Assembly: GCA_910588335.1 (NCBI GenBank)
Contig: CAJUQV010000008.1
Location: 1-64,000, forward strand
Reading direction: 5' to 3'
From: an uncultured Ruminiclostridium sp.
Lineage (GTDB): Bacteria > Bacillota > Clostridia > Oscillospirales > Ruminococcaceae
DNA: 64,000 bases
In this document: piece after piece, positions 44,021 through 51,534 of the stretch
Numbering within the stretch: position 1 is the first letter of the stretch
Layout of the letters: each line of letters opens with the position of its first letter
The notes under the pieces: generated by a model
The model's input: the letters and a program-made list of their open reading frames with translations, nothing else
What the model was told of the DNA's origin: nothing
Databases searched by the model: none
Position numbers and translations under genes: made by a program

Positions 44021-44423
44021 TTAAAATTACCTCGAAAAGCTGATTTGCACGGTCGTAGCCGCCTGTCAAAAACAAATATCCGAAAAGTGCTTCAAGACCC
44101 GTTGCGCGATGATATTCTGCGGGGGTGGATGATTTGGGTACCTGTATGCCCGAAGCGTTTCTGCCTCTGCGAAAAATATCCGCTTCCTCCTCGGTGAGAA
44201 TATCCTCTATAAGCTTGGATGCCGCCGATTGATATGAAGCTCTCACCATTTCCACCGAACGTTTATGAAGCTTTCCCGAAGGCGCGTTTCCTCCGCTCAG
44301 AATGTATCTTCTGACCAATATCTCCCAAGCGCAGTCTCCGAAAAACGCGAGCGCGGCGGGGGAGTAGCTTCTGACCTCTTCCCTGCTTAATATTTTATCT
44401 GACATATTCAAATTCAAAGTCAT
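44001..44423 (-). CDS. mrnC: Mini-ribonuclease III
   Basis: 140 residues, an RNase III catalytic domain with no dsRNA-binding part. YSPAALAFFGDCAWEILVRRY is the signature box, with LHKRSVEMVRASYQS and GLEALFGYLFLTG later. It matures 23S rRNA in Gram-positives. The start could be 44423, or 44405 (MSDKIL); both lie inside the end of obg, so it is coupled to obg. Confidence 0.92.
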   Translation of the reverse strand: MTLNLNMSDKILSREEVRSYSPAALAFFGDCAWEILVRRYILSGGNAPSGKLHKRSVEMVRASYQSAASKLIEDILTEEEADIFRRGRNASGIQVPKSSTPAEYHRATGLEALFGYLFLTGGYDRANQLFEVILNENNKI

Positions 44424-45672
44424 AAATTGACACGGTGTCTCCCTCCCGAATTCCTTGTTTCTCCAATTCGTCTATTATTCCGCTTGAACGAAGCACTCTG
44501 TGGAGATACTGAAGGCTTTCGTAATCCTCCGCGTTTATTGTTCTCAGTATCGGGAGCAAGAATTCGCCGGTGACTTCGTAAACGTCTTCGTCCGCCTTAT
44601 CCACCTTGTAAGTGTGCTTTTGCTTTTCTATTTCGTCAAGCTCCAAGGGCGAAAGCGGTTCCGGCTCGTATCTTGTTATGGGAGGCAGTGTGTCCAATAC
44701 AGCCGCAATTTTTTCCGTAAGCTGCTTTGTTCCCTCCGTGGTAGCGGCGGAAATAACAAAGCAGGGAAGCCCCTTTTCTTTTATAAAGTCCGTAAAATCC
44801 TTTATCTGCTCCTCGGAAGCCATATCAGACTTGTTGGCGGCAACTATCTGCGGTCTTTCCGCCAGCTCCTCCGAAAAATTGGACAGTTCAAGATTTATTT
44901 TTTCAAAATCCTCTTTGGGGTCTCTGTCCTCGCTGCCGGATACGTCCACCACGTGCACTATAAGACGGCAGCGTTCAACATGGCGCAAAAAGGCGTGACC
45001 TAAGCCTACTCCCTCGCTTGCTCCCTCTATAAGCCCGGGAATATCTGCCATTACAAAAGATTTTTCGCCTACGCTGACTACCCCCAATACGGGAGAAAGC
45101 GTGGTAAAATGGTAATTGGCAATTTCGGGCTTAGCGGCGCTAACAACGCTTATCAGGCTGGATTTTCCCACATTGGGGAAACCAACCAATCCCACATCCG
45201 CCAGAAGCTTCAGTTCAAGGGTAACGTCAAGCTTTTCTCCCGGAAAACCGGGTTTTGCGAAGCGCGGTATCTGCCTTGTAGGGGTGGCGAAGTTCATATT
45301 TCCTTTTCCGCCCTTTCCCCCCTTGGCGATAACAACCGGCTCGTCTCCCGAAATATCCGCTATTATTCTGCCTGTTTCGGTATCTTTTATGATGGTTCCT
45401 CTGGGTACGTCTATTATCATGTCGGGAGCCGACTTGCCGCTGCACCGCTTTCCCCGGCCGTTCTGACCGTTTTCGGCGTTGTACTTTCTTTTGTAGCGGA
45501 AATCGATCAGCGTGGAAAGGTTGTCGTTGGCGCGAAACAGTATCGATCCGCCCCTTCCTCCGTCGCCGCCGTCCGGACCGCCCGCCGCGACATATTTTTC
45601 ACGGTAGAAGCTTACCGCACCATCGCCGCCGTTTCCCGCCTTAAGTGAAATTTTTACTATATCAACAAACAT
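44395..45672 (-). CDS. obg: Obg/CgtA GTPase
   Basis: 425 residues in three parts: the glycine-rich Obg fold (1-158, GGPDGGDGGRGGSI and FPGEK), the GTPase (159-330; P-loop GFPNVGKS 164-171, DIPGLIEGASEGVGLG, NKSD) and the C-terminal OCT domain. Acts in 50S assembly and stress signalling. AAAGGA precedes the ATG. Followed by mrnC and yitT in one run. Confidence 0.97.
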   Translation of the reverse strand: MFVDIVKISLKAGNGGDGAVSFYREKYVAAGGPDGGDGGRGGSILFRANDNLSTLIDFRYKRKYNAENGQNGRGKRCSGKSAPDMIIDVPRGTIIKDTETGRIIADISGDEPVVIAKGGKGGKGNMNFATPTRQIPRFAKPGFPGEKLDVTLELKLLADVGLVGFPNVGKSSLISVVSAAKPEIANYHFTTLSPVLGVVSVGEKSFVMADIPGLIEGASEGVGLGHAFLRHVERCRLIVHVVDVSGSEDRDPKEDFEKINLELSNFSEELAERPQIVAANKSDMASEEQIKDFTDFIKEKGLPCFVISAATTEGTKQLTEKIAAVLDTLPPITRYEPEPLSPLELDEIEKQKHTYKVDKADEDVYEVTGEFLLPILRTINAEDYESLQYLHRVLRSSGIIDELEKQGIREGDTVSIYDFEFEYVR

Positions 45673-45693
45673 ATTTTAATTTATTTTCCTTTA

Positions 45694-46197
45694 TTACTTC
45701 CTAATCCTTGTATAGAATTCTTCCTCGTCCTCGTGGTGAATATACGCGCCGTTTTTGAGCTGTACCCTGAGAGATGCGGGATTGTCTTTACGAACCGACA
45801 TATATATTTCGTCCTCTTTTACAATTTCACGCGCTTTTTCAAGCGTAAGCCTTAACCCTTCCGTAGCATAGCCTTTTCCGCGGTACTCCTTTTTTATTCC
45901 GTATCCGATGTGTCCCGCGCCGTTTGCGAGAAATTCGTTAAGGAAGTGGCGCAGCTTGAACATTCCGACAATAGTGTCATCATCCCACAGGAAAAGGTAT
46001 GTCTCTGGAACATGTCCATCTTTCAGCCCTATCCCCTTTGAATAATTTATAAACTTTGGCAGAATTTCATTTTCAAAATCTTTTCTTGAACAACCGAAAT
46101 TGTGATTTTCAAATCCATTTTCATTTTCGGGACGATTTGTAATAAACTCATATTCCTTTTCAATGTCCTCTGCATTGGCTTCTTTTAAATACAACAT
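45694..46197 (-). CDS. GNAT acetyltransferase, RimJ/RimL-like
   Basis: 167 residues from the ATG at 46197, nine bases after GAGGAGG; a longer frame to 46218 lacks a site. Acetyl-CoA loop IKKEYRGKGYATEGL, then VRKDNPASLRVQLKNGAYI. Substrate unknown. A second GNAT gene is just upstream. Confidence 0.87.
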   Translation of the reverse strand: MLYLKEANAEDIEKEYEFITNRPENENGFENHNFGCSRKDFENEILPKFINYSKGIGLKDGHVPETYLFLWDDDTIVGMFKLRHFLNEFLANGAGHIGYGIKKEYRGKGYATEGLRLTLEKAREIVKEDEIYMSVRKDNPASLRVQLKNGAYIHHEDEEEFYTRIRK

Positions 46198-46246
46198 ATC
46201 TTTAAACCTCCTCAGCACATATTATTTCCGTATTTTTAGTGAAAAG

Positions 46247-46660
46247 TTATCTTATCATTTTAAACATTCCGGGTCCATCCCATTCGCATGGCCTTTCTTC
46301 AAATCCTTTTTTCTTATAAAATGGAATCGCTTCCTTTGTACTGATCAATTCAAGGCTGACTGCCCAATCGGAAGAAATGCTGTCTTTTACATACTTTTCC
46401 AGAGCATTGATTAAAAGTGTTCCCACTCCTCTTGACTGATATGGCGGTATAACAGCAAAATCCTTGATGTAAAAGGACATACCTTTGTCGCCGATCAGCC
46501 TTGCCATTCCAACGGCTTGCGCACCGTCAAAAGCGGTAAACGAAGCAATGGTGTTTGCCAGCGCTTTTTTGATCTGTTCGACATATGGCGGTTCCCAACC
46601 TACAGATGTATACATCTCTAAAAACAATTTGGGTGTTAATGTGTTTATTTCTATTTTCAT
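46247..46660 (-). CDS. GNAT family acetyltransferase
   Basis: 137 residues. Acetyl-CoA loop VIPPYQSRGVGTLLINAL; STKEAIPFYKKKGFEERP near the end. AAGGAAG precedes the ATG. Not closely like the GNAT next to it, so not a recent duplication. Substrate unknown. Confidence 0.88.
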   Translation of the reverse strand: MKIEINTLTPKLFLEMYTSVGWEPPYVEQIKKALANTIASFTAFDGAQAVGMARLIGDKGMSFYIKDFAVIPPYQSRGVGTLLINALEKYVKDSISSDWAVSLELISTKEAIPFYKKKGFEERPCEWDGPGMFKMIR

Positions 46661-46727
46661 TCAAATACTTCCTTAAGATGAAATGAATGATCATAAAAAG
46701 GCGTTGCGCCGTATTAATAAATTAAAA

Positions 46728-46746
46728 GGGGCGGAAAATCCGCCCC
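46728..46746 (-). terminator. Terminator of the rplU-prp-rpmA operon
   Basis: GGGGCGGA (46728-46735) and TCCGCCCC (46739-46746) are perfect inverted copies around AAA. On the minus strand TTTTAATTT follows. It begins 10 bases after the rpmA stop. Confidence 0.9.
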
Positions 46747-46755
46747 AAATTATCA

Positions 46756-47034
46756 TTAGTCAGCGTAAACGCTTACCTTTTTGCGATCCTTATCAAGGCG
46801 CTCGAATTTTACCTTACCGTCAATTATTGCAAAGAGGGTATCGTCGGAACCCTTCTTTACATTGTTGCCGGGGTGAATCTTTGTGCCGCGCTGTCTTACA
46901 ATTATGTTGCCCGCCAGAACCGCTTCGCCGTCGAAGCGCTTAACGCCGAGCCTCTTGGATTCGCTGTCGCGTCCGTTCTTGGTGGAACCCATACCTTTTT
47001 TATGAGCGAAAAACTGTAAATTTAATTTCAACAT
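46756..47034 (-). CDS. rpmA: 50S ribosomal protein L27
   Basis: 92 residues. The start MLKLNLQFFAHKKGMGSTKNG carries the Firmicute leader LNLQFFA that the protease Prp removes before HKKG, exposing the residues that reach the peptidyl transferase centre. The gene for Prp is next upstream. AAAGGAAG precedes the ATG. Confidence 0.97.
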   Translation of the reverse strand: MLKLNLQFFAHKKGMGSTKNGRDSESKRLGVKRFDGEAVLAGNIIVRQRGTKIHPGNNVKKGSDDTLFAIIDGKVKFERLDKDRKKVSVYAD

Positions 47035-47059
47035 GATAATCTTCCTTTCTGAAATCCCC

Positions 47060-47374
47060 TTAGATATTTCTGGTAATTACGCTTATACCGCCATGATCCT
47101 CCGCCAAAAGCTGCAAATGGGTCTTTAGTGAGAATATAAGCGCGCGGCAGTCGGAATTGTTTTCATAATCGTTCAGCTTAAGCGCCGTAACGTTATTTCC
47201 GACCTTTACATCGCAGTCGCAAACAAGAAAATCCGTCAATGTGTTTACCGTAAGCATTACCGCCGAGCTTACGCCCGCGCAGACTATGTCCTGACCGTAT
47301 CTTCCGCCCGCGTGACCCGAAATGATAAAACCGCAGTATAAGCCATTCTTTTGATAAAAGCGGGCTTTTATCAT
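47060..47374 (-). CDS. prp: Ribosomal-processing cysteine protease Prp
   Basis: 104 residues. Catalytic His21 (SGHAG) and Cys32 (DIVCAGVSS) are in place. Cleaves the leader of L27, encoded next. Its start overlaps the rplU stop (TAATG), so it is co-translated with L21. Confidence 0.94.
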   Translation of the reverse strand: MIKARFYQKNGLYCGFIISGHAGGRYGQDIVCAGVSSAVMLTVNTLTDFLVCDCDVKVGNNVTALKLNDYENNSDCRALIFSLKTHLQLLAEDHGGISVITRNI

Positions 47375-47682
47375 TATGCTATAATGGATTCGATCTTTAC
47401 CTTGCTGTAGGGCTGTCTGTGACCCATTGCTCTTTTTGAGCTTTTCTTGGGCTTATAGGTGAAAATGTTAACCTTCTTGCCCTTGCCGTTCTTGATAAGA
47501 GAGGCTTTTACTACCGCACCGGGCACATAGGGTGCGCCAATGAGAGTATCTCCAGTTCTTCCTACCATTACTACCTTGTCGAAATTAACTTCTCCGCTTT
47601 CAACTCCGAGCTTTTCAACAAAAATTTCGTCGCCCTCGGATACACGGTACTGCTTTCCGCCGGTTTCAATTACTGCGTACAT
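47374..47682 (-). CDS. rplU: 50S ribosomal protein L21
   Basis: 102 residues. It starts MYAVIETGGKQYRVSEGDEI and ends KKSSKRAMGHRQPYSKVKIESI, both typical. First gene of rplU-prp-rpmA, with a leader of about 165 bases behind a consensus-like promoter. Confidence 0.97.
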   Translation of the reverse strand: MYAVIETGGKQYRVSEGDEIFVEKLGVESGEVNFDKVVMVGRTGDTLIGAPYVPGAVVKASLIKNGKGKKVNIFTYKPKKSSKRAMGHRQPYSKVKIESIIA

Positions 47683-47845
47683 ATTATATTACCTTCTTTC
47701 ATATACTCGCTGTGTTAAAGAGACGCTTAAAATGGTTCTCTTCGGGGGAGGTTTCCCCTATTCCTATTCGGAAAAGGCGGTGCTGCTTAAAGTTTTAATT
47801 TTTTTCTTAAAAACGCACACTTAAAAAAGCCCTACACATGCGGCT
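47683..47845 (-). promoter_or_regulatory. Probable L21 leader RNA
   Basis: The 160-base leader of rplU is long for a ribosomal operon and holds GC-rich segments likely to fold (around 47,728-47,785, AGGAATAGGGGAAACCTCCCCC). Many Firmicutes have an L21 leader here that lets L21 repress its own operon. Assignment is by position; I cannot align the Rfam model by eye. Confidence 0.45.
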
Positions 47846-47850
47846 TAAAT

Positions 47851-47879
47851 ATTTTAGCACATTATTTTCCCTTTGTCAA
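47851..47879 (-). promoter_or_regulatory. Promoter of rplU-prp-rpmA
   Basis: Minus strand TTGACA (47879-47874), 17-base spacer, TAAAAT (47856-47851): perfect -35 and a near-perfect -10. Confidence 0.85.
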
Positions 47880-47922
47880 CACTTTTCCGGAAAAATTTAT
47901 CAGGATTTATCGGAAATATTTA

Positions 47923-49002
47923 TCAAGCGCTCGCGGCTTTATCGAAAAACATAAAAATGTCCTCCATAAGCTCCGTATCAAGCCCGCCGCTTACGGATTT
48001 GTCTATTTTTTCATAAAACGCTTTTTCCGCTTCTTCGGGAATATTGCCGTCATACTCCTCATACAGCTTGTCATATTCCTTGTCAAGCTTTTCCGTATAT
48101 GCAACCGATTCCGCTGATCTGAAAAGAGTGCTGTGACCGTTTTGATTTTCTTTTTCTCGGATTTCATAAACCACGTTCGGATTTGTTATCATATCGCGAT
48201 AGGCTATTATCGCGGATTCGTCTATTCCTATGGTCTGATCGTCGGTTCCGTGTACTATCATTATGGGTGTGTCGGTATTGTTGATTCCGTTTACCGCAGT
48301 GATATCCAAATCTCCGCCGAATACAGTCTTTTGATAAAGCCAAATGTAAGGGTATTCCACATAGGCGAAACTGCCCATCATTCCTCTTGCCCACTCAATA
48401 ATCATTTGCATAGGCTTGTTAAAGCCCGAAACGCTTACTGAAGCGGCAATGTTGTGATCATAATTGAATATGGCCGTCACCGCATAGCCGCCCCAGCTAT
48501 GTCCGTAAAGATAAACGGGAAGCCCTTTGAAACGCTCTTCCCTTTCAATAAAGGTAAGCGCGGCGTCTAAGTCTTTAACCGACTGCACCAGTCCAATACA
48601 GCTTTCTCCCTCGCTGTTGTAGCAGCCGGTGTTGTCGTAGCCGAAAACCTGATATCCCTCGTCGACAAAGCTCAGGGTCTGAGCCAGATAATTTTCCGCT
48701 CCGCCGCCCAGACCGTGGCAGATAACCACCAGTCCTTTGGTGTTTTCGCCGCCGTAAAGATACCCCTGAAGCCTGTTTTCTCCCGACATAAATGATATCT
48801 TTTCCCGCTCATATGTATCCTCCGCATCGGTATACATTAAATAATAACTCAGTGGGTCAAGAGTCGTTCTTCCGAACACGTCGTCAAAATTGACCTTGAC
48901 TATTATAAATGAGGCCGCCGAGAATATCAGTATAAAAGCAATCAATATGATTAACAGAACCTTTAGCGGATTTTTCTTTTTTTCAAATATTTTTTTGTTC
49001 AT
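47923..49002 (-). CDS. Membrane-anchored alpha/beta hydrolase
   Basis: 359 residues. One N-terminal membrane span (about 14-36), then an alpha/beta hydrolase: oxyanion HGLGGGAENY (96-105), nucleophile Ser169 in GHSWGG, acid in MIVHGTDDQTIG and a His in GHSTLF. It most likely faces outside. Substrate is unknown; related proteins are esterases or peptidase-like. AGGAG precedes the ATG. No partner gene. Confidence 0.87.
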   Translation of the reverse strand: MNKKIFEKKKNPLKVLLIILIAFILIFSAASFIIVKVNFDDVFGRTTLDPLSYYLMYTDAEDTYEREKISFMSGENRLQGYLYGGENTKGLVVICHGLGGGAENYLAQTLSFVDEGYQVFGYDNTGCYNSEGESCIGLVQSVKDLDAALTFIEREERFKGLPVYLYGHSWGGYAVTAIFNYDHNIAASVSVSGFNKPMQMIIEWARGMMGSFAYVEYPYIWLYQKTVFGGDLDITAVNGINNTDTPIMIVHGTDDQTIGIDESAIIAYRDMITNPNVVYEIREKENQNGHSTLFRSAESVAYTEKLDKEYDKLYEEYDGNIPEEAEKAFYEKIDKSVSGGLDTELMEDIFMFFDKAASA

Positions 49003-49180
49003 TTGTTGTTTATTTCTCCTGAGAATTTTTTTCCTGACCCGATAATATTTCTTTCACGACAAAGCCTTGCCAAAAGTAAATAAAATTGCGGTATTCTGCA
49101 TATTCTGAGTCCTAATAATTCCAAAAAAATTTCCGCACAAAGCCAAAACGTCATGCGAAATATAAAAAACAAAAATTTAA

Positions 49181-50335
49181 TTAAAAGGCCTTCTTATAAA
49201 TTTCGAGGATTTCTTCCGGAGAAGTGGGTCTGGGATTTCCGCCCGTGCAAACGTCGTTGTATGCAGCTTCGGAAAGCGCCTTGAGATCCTCTTCCTTAAC
49301 GCCGATCTCGGACAGCTTCTGAGGAATATTGATGGAAACGGAAAGCTCGCGTATAGCGTCGATTGCCGCCTTTACGCACTCATCGTCAGTCATCTTCTTG
49401 GTATGCTTTATTCCCATCGCCTTCGCGATGCCTCTGAACTTTGGCTTCGCCGAACTTTCGGCATTGTATTCCAGAACGTAGGGCAGAAGCAGAGCGTTGG
49501 CAACACCATGAGGAGTATCATAGAAAGCTCCCAAGGGGTGCGCCATTGAGTGAACTATGCCAAGACCCACGTTGGAGAATCCCATTCCCGCTATGTACTG
49601 TGCAAGCGCCATTGTCTCCCTTGCCTTGGGGTCGCCGTTTACGCTGTCGTAAAGGCTCTCGTGAATAAGCTCTATGGCCTTCACCTCCACCATATCAGAC
49701 ATTTCCCATGCACCGAGTGTTATATAACCTTCAATTGCGTGAGTCAGAGCGTCCATACCGGTGGAAGCGCAAAGACCCTTCGGCATGCCCATCATAAGGT
49801 CACTGTCAACGATAGCAACAACGGGAATATCATGAGGATCGACACAAACCATTTTCTTTTTGTTGACCTCGTCGGTGATAACGTAGTTGATGGTTACCTC
49901 CGCCGCTGTACCCGATGTGGTGGGAAGCGCGATAAGGGGAATGCTCTTGTTTTTTGTGGGAGCAACGCCCTCAAGAGATACAACGTCGGAATATTCGGGA
50001 TTGGCAACGATTATACCTATACCCTTAGCGGTATCCATAACCGAACCGCCTCCTACCGCTACAAGAGCATCGGCGCCGCATTCCTTAAAAAGCTTTACGC
50101 CGTCCTGAACGTTCTTAACCGTGGGATTAGCCTTGATTTCGCTGTAAGTATCGTAAGCAACCCCGGCTTTTTCCATAACATCCGTCACCATTTTGGCAAC
50201 GCCGCACTCCAGAAGCACCTTATCCGTAACAAATAATATCTTCTTAAAGCCGCGGGTCTTGATTTCCTCAGCCAGACTCTCACGTGCGCCGGCTCCGAAA
50301 TACGAGGTTTCGTTCAATACAAATCTGTTTGCCAT
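49181..50335 (-). CDS. Iron-containing alcohol dehydrogenase
   Basis: 384 residues. NAD(P) binding by GGGSVMDTAKG; the metal site falls in the usual GMDALTHAIEGY and GIVHSMAHPLGAFYDTPHG region; PTTSGTAAEVT is typical. Resembles 1,3-propanediol or butanol dehydrogenases of Clostridia, but the substrate cannot be told. GGAGGGAC precedes the ATG. Repeat copy B lies just upstream. Confidence 0.94.
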   Translation of the reverse strand: MANRFVLNETSYFGAGARESLAEEIKTRGFKKILFVTDKVLLECGVAKMVTDVMEKAGVAYDTYSEIKANPTVKNVQDGVKLFKECGADALVAVGGGSVMDTAKGIGIIVANPEYSDVVSLEGVAPTKNKSIPLIALPTTSGTAAEVTINYVITDEVNKKKMVCVDPHDIPVVAIVDSDLMMGMPKGLCASTGMDALTHAIEGYITLGAWEMSDMVEVKAIELIHESLYDSVNGDPKARETMALAQYIAGMGFSNVGLGIVHSMAHPLGAFYDTPHGVANALLLPYVLEYNAESSAKPKFRGIAKAMGIKHTKKMTDDECVKAAIDAIRELSVSINIPQKLSEIGVKEEDLKALSEAAYNDVCTGGNPRPTSPEEILEIYKKAF

Positions 50336-50376
50336 AGTGTCCCTCCGAAAATTAAAATTTTAAAATAAAAATTTAT

Positions 50377-50556
50377 TTAAGGCAATACCGCACAAAGATT
50401 GTCGTGCAGACGCGCAGTCAGCTTTTTCGTCAGATTGTCCAAAACGACACAGGAATACTGGCGTATTTCAAGGAGTTTTGGGCAAAAATGACGGAAAAGA
50501 TGCAAGCGTATGCGCGGCAAAGCGCGCAGCGCGGTCTTTGCGCGGTGTTGCCTTAA
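50377..50556. repeat. TTAAGGC palindromic repeat, copy B (long, 180 bp)
   Basis: Ends TTAAGGCAATACCGCACAAAGA (50377-50398) and TCTTTGCGCGGTGTTGCCTTAA (50535-50556) match as inverted repeats in 20 of 22 positions. The interior holds no ORF. Lies 9 bases past the stop of the gene at 50,566 and before the alcohol dehydrogenase. Looks like the full-length MITE form of which copies A, C and D are shorter versions. Confidence 0.8.
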
Positions 50557-50565
50557 TGCTTGTCC

Positions 50566-51204
50566 TCATATTTTTGAGTAACCGAAAGCGTTAATAAGCG
50601 CGTCGACTTTCTGTTTGTTCTTGCACATTGGGCACTCGGCGGGGGAATGGCTCTCATAGCCGGGAACGTCCTCCGGAGTAAAGATGGAGTTGATTTTGAT
50701 GCCCGCAACTTCATCAATGGCGCTGAACAAAGCCGCAACGCTTACCAGTTCGCCGCTGTAATATCTGAGGCAGCTCATTGATCTTTCGATTGTCCAGCCG
50801 GTAGAAGCGCTGGAGATAAGCAGCAAAACGCGCTTGCCCCAGATCATGGGCTGAGTATCGTCGCGGAAGATCATCTGGTTGTTGCTGTCCAATTCGGGGG
50901 TGATTACGCATATGTCCGAATCATAATTGATAGAATGGTTTGAGCCGCTGCTGAGGGCTTCGGCGAGAAACGCTCCTATCATCTGCGTGCCCTCAAGGCA
51001 TACTATCGTATCAATGGGTGTATTGCTGTAAATGCTTGCCAGTACTTCAGCCGTTTCCTTGGCGTTTTTAAGTTTGCGCTTCATTTTGTTTAGGTCGATA
51101 TAATAATTTACATGAGAGTGGTTAGTGGCGAAATGCCCCGGAATAACGCCGAGCTTTATCTTCTTGTTTTTTGCGTAGGTGATTTCTTTGGTACGTGTTT
51201 CCAT
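50566..51204 (-). CDS. Phosphoribosyltransferase-like protein
   Basis: 212 residues. The fold looks like a type I PRTase: IDTIVCLEGTQMIGAFLAEAL, then RVLLLISSASTGWTIERSMSCLRYYSG where the PRPP loop should be, though the usual acidic pair before TTG is replaced by SSASTG. A CPMCKNK segment near the end resembles the tail of clostridial orotate PRTases. I would call it PyrE-like, with doubt about activity. AAAGGGG precedes the ATG; its own promoter is at 51,245-51,273. Confidence 0.7.
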   Translation of the reverse strand: METRTKEITYAKNKKIKLGVIPGHFATNHSHVNYYIDLNKMKRKLKNAKETAEVLASIYSNTPIDTIVCLEGTQMIGAFLAEALSSGSNHSINYDSDICVITPELDSNNQMIFRDDTQPMIWGKRVLLLISSASTGWTIERSMSCLRYYSGELVSVAALFSAIDEVAGIKINSIFTPEDVPGYESHSPAECPMCKNKQKVDALINAFGYSKI

Positions 51205-51244
51205 AGATTATTCCCCTTTCGGTTAATGGTTTTTTGCTATTTAT

Positions 51245-51273
51245 ATAATAACACATTGAACTAAAAAAATCAA
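51245..51273 (-). promoter_or_regulatory. Promoter of the phosphoribosyltransferase-like gene
   Basis: Minus strand TTGATT (51273-51268), 17-base spacer, TATTAT (51250-51245). The rest of the gap to 51,432 is AT-rich with nothing recognisable. Confidence 0.65.
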
Positions 51274-51432
51274 TTACGGTATTGTAATTTTATTTATTTT
51301 TTACAAATTATTTTGTTTTATTTTTACATAATATTTGGCATTTTTTTGTAATTTTTACACTTTTTTGTAAGAAGTTGCCAAAAATCTAACCGTTTATTTT
51401 ATGCTTGATATGAAAAAAATACAAAAATAGAC

Positions 51433-51461
51433 TGGATTTTTTCTTTGAGTTATAGTATAAT
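51433..51461 (+). promoter_or_regulatory. Probable promoter of the EF-G-like gene
   Basis: A perfect TATAAT (51456-51461) with a weak TGGATT (51433-51438) 17 bases upstream. The gene starts 74 bases later behind CCGGAGG. Confidence 0.5.
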
Positions 51462-51534
51462 TATATCAACGTATTTAAAAGTAATTTTACAGGATAACTT
51501 CTTAAATGCTAAATTATTTTCCGGAGGTTAGCGA

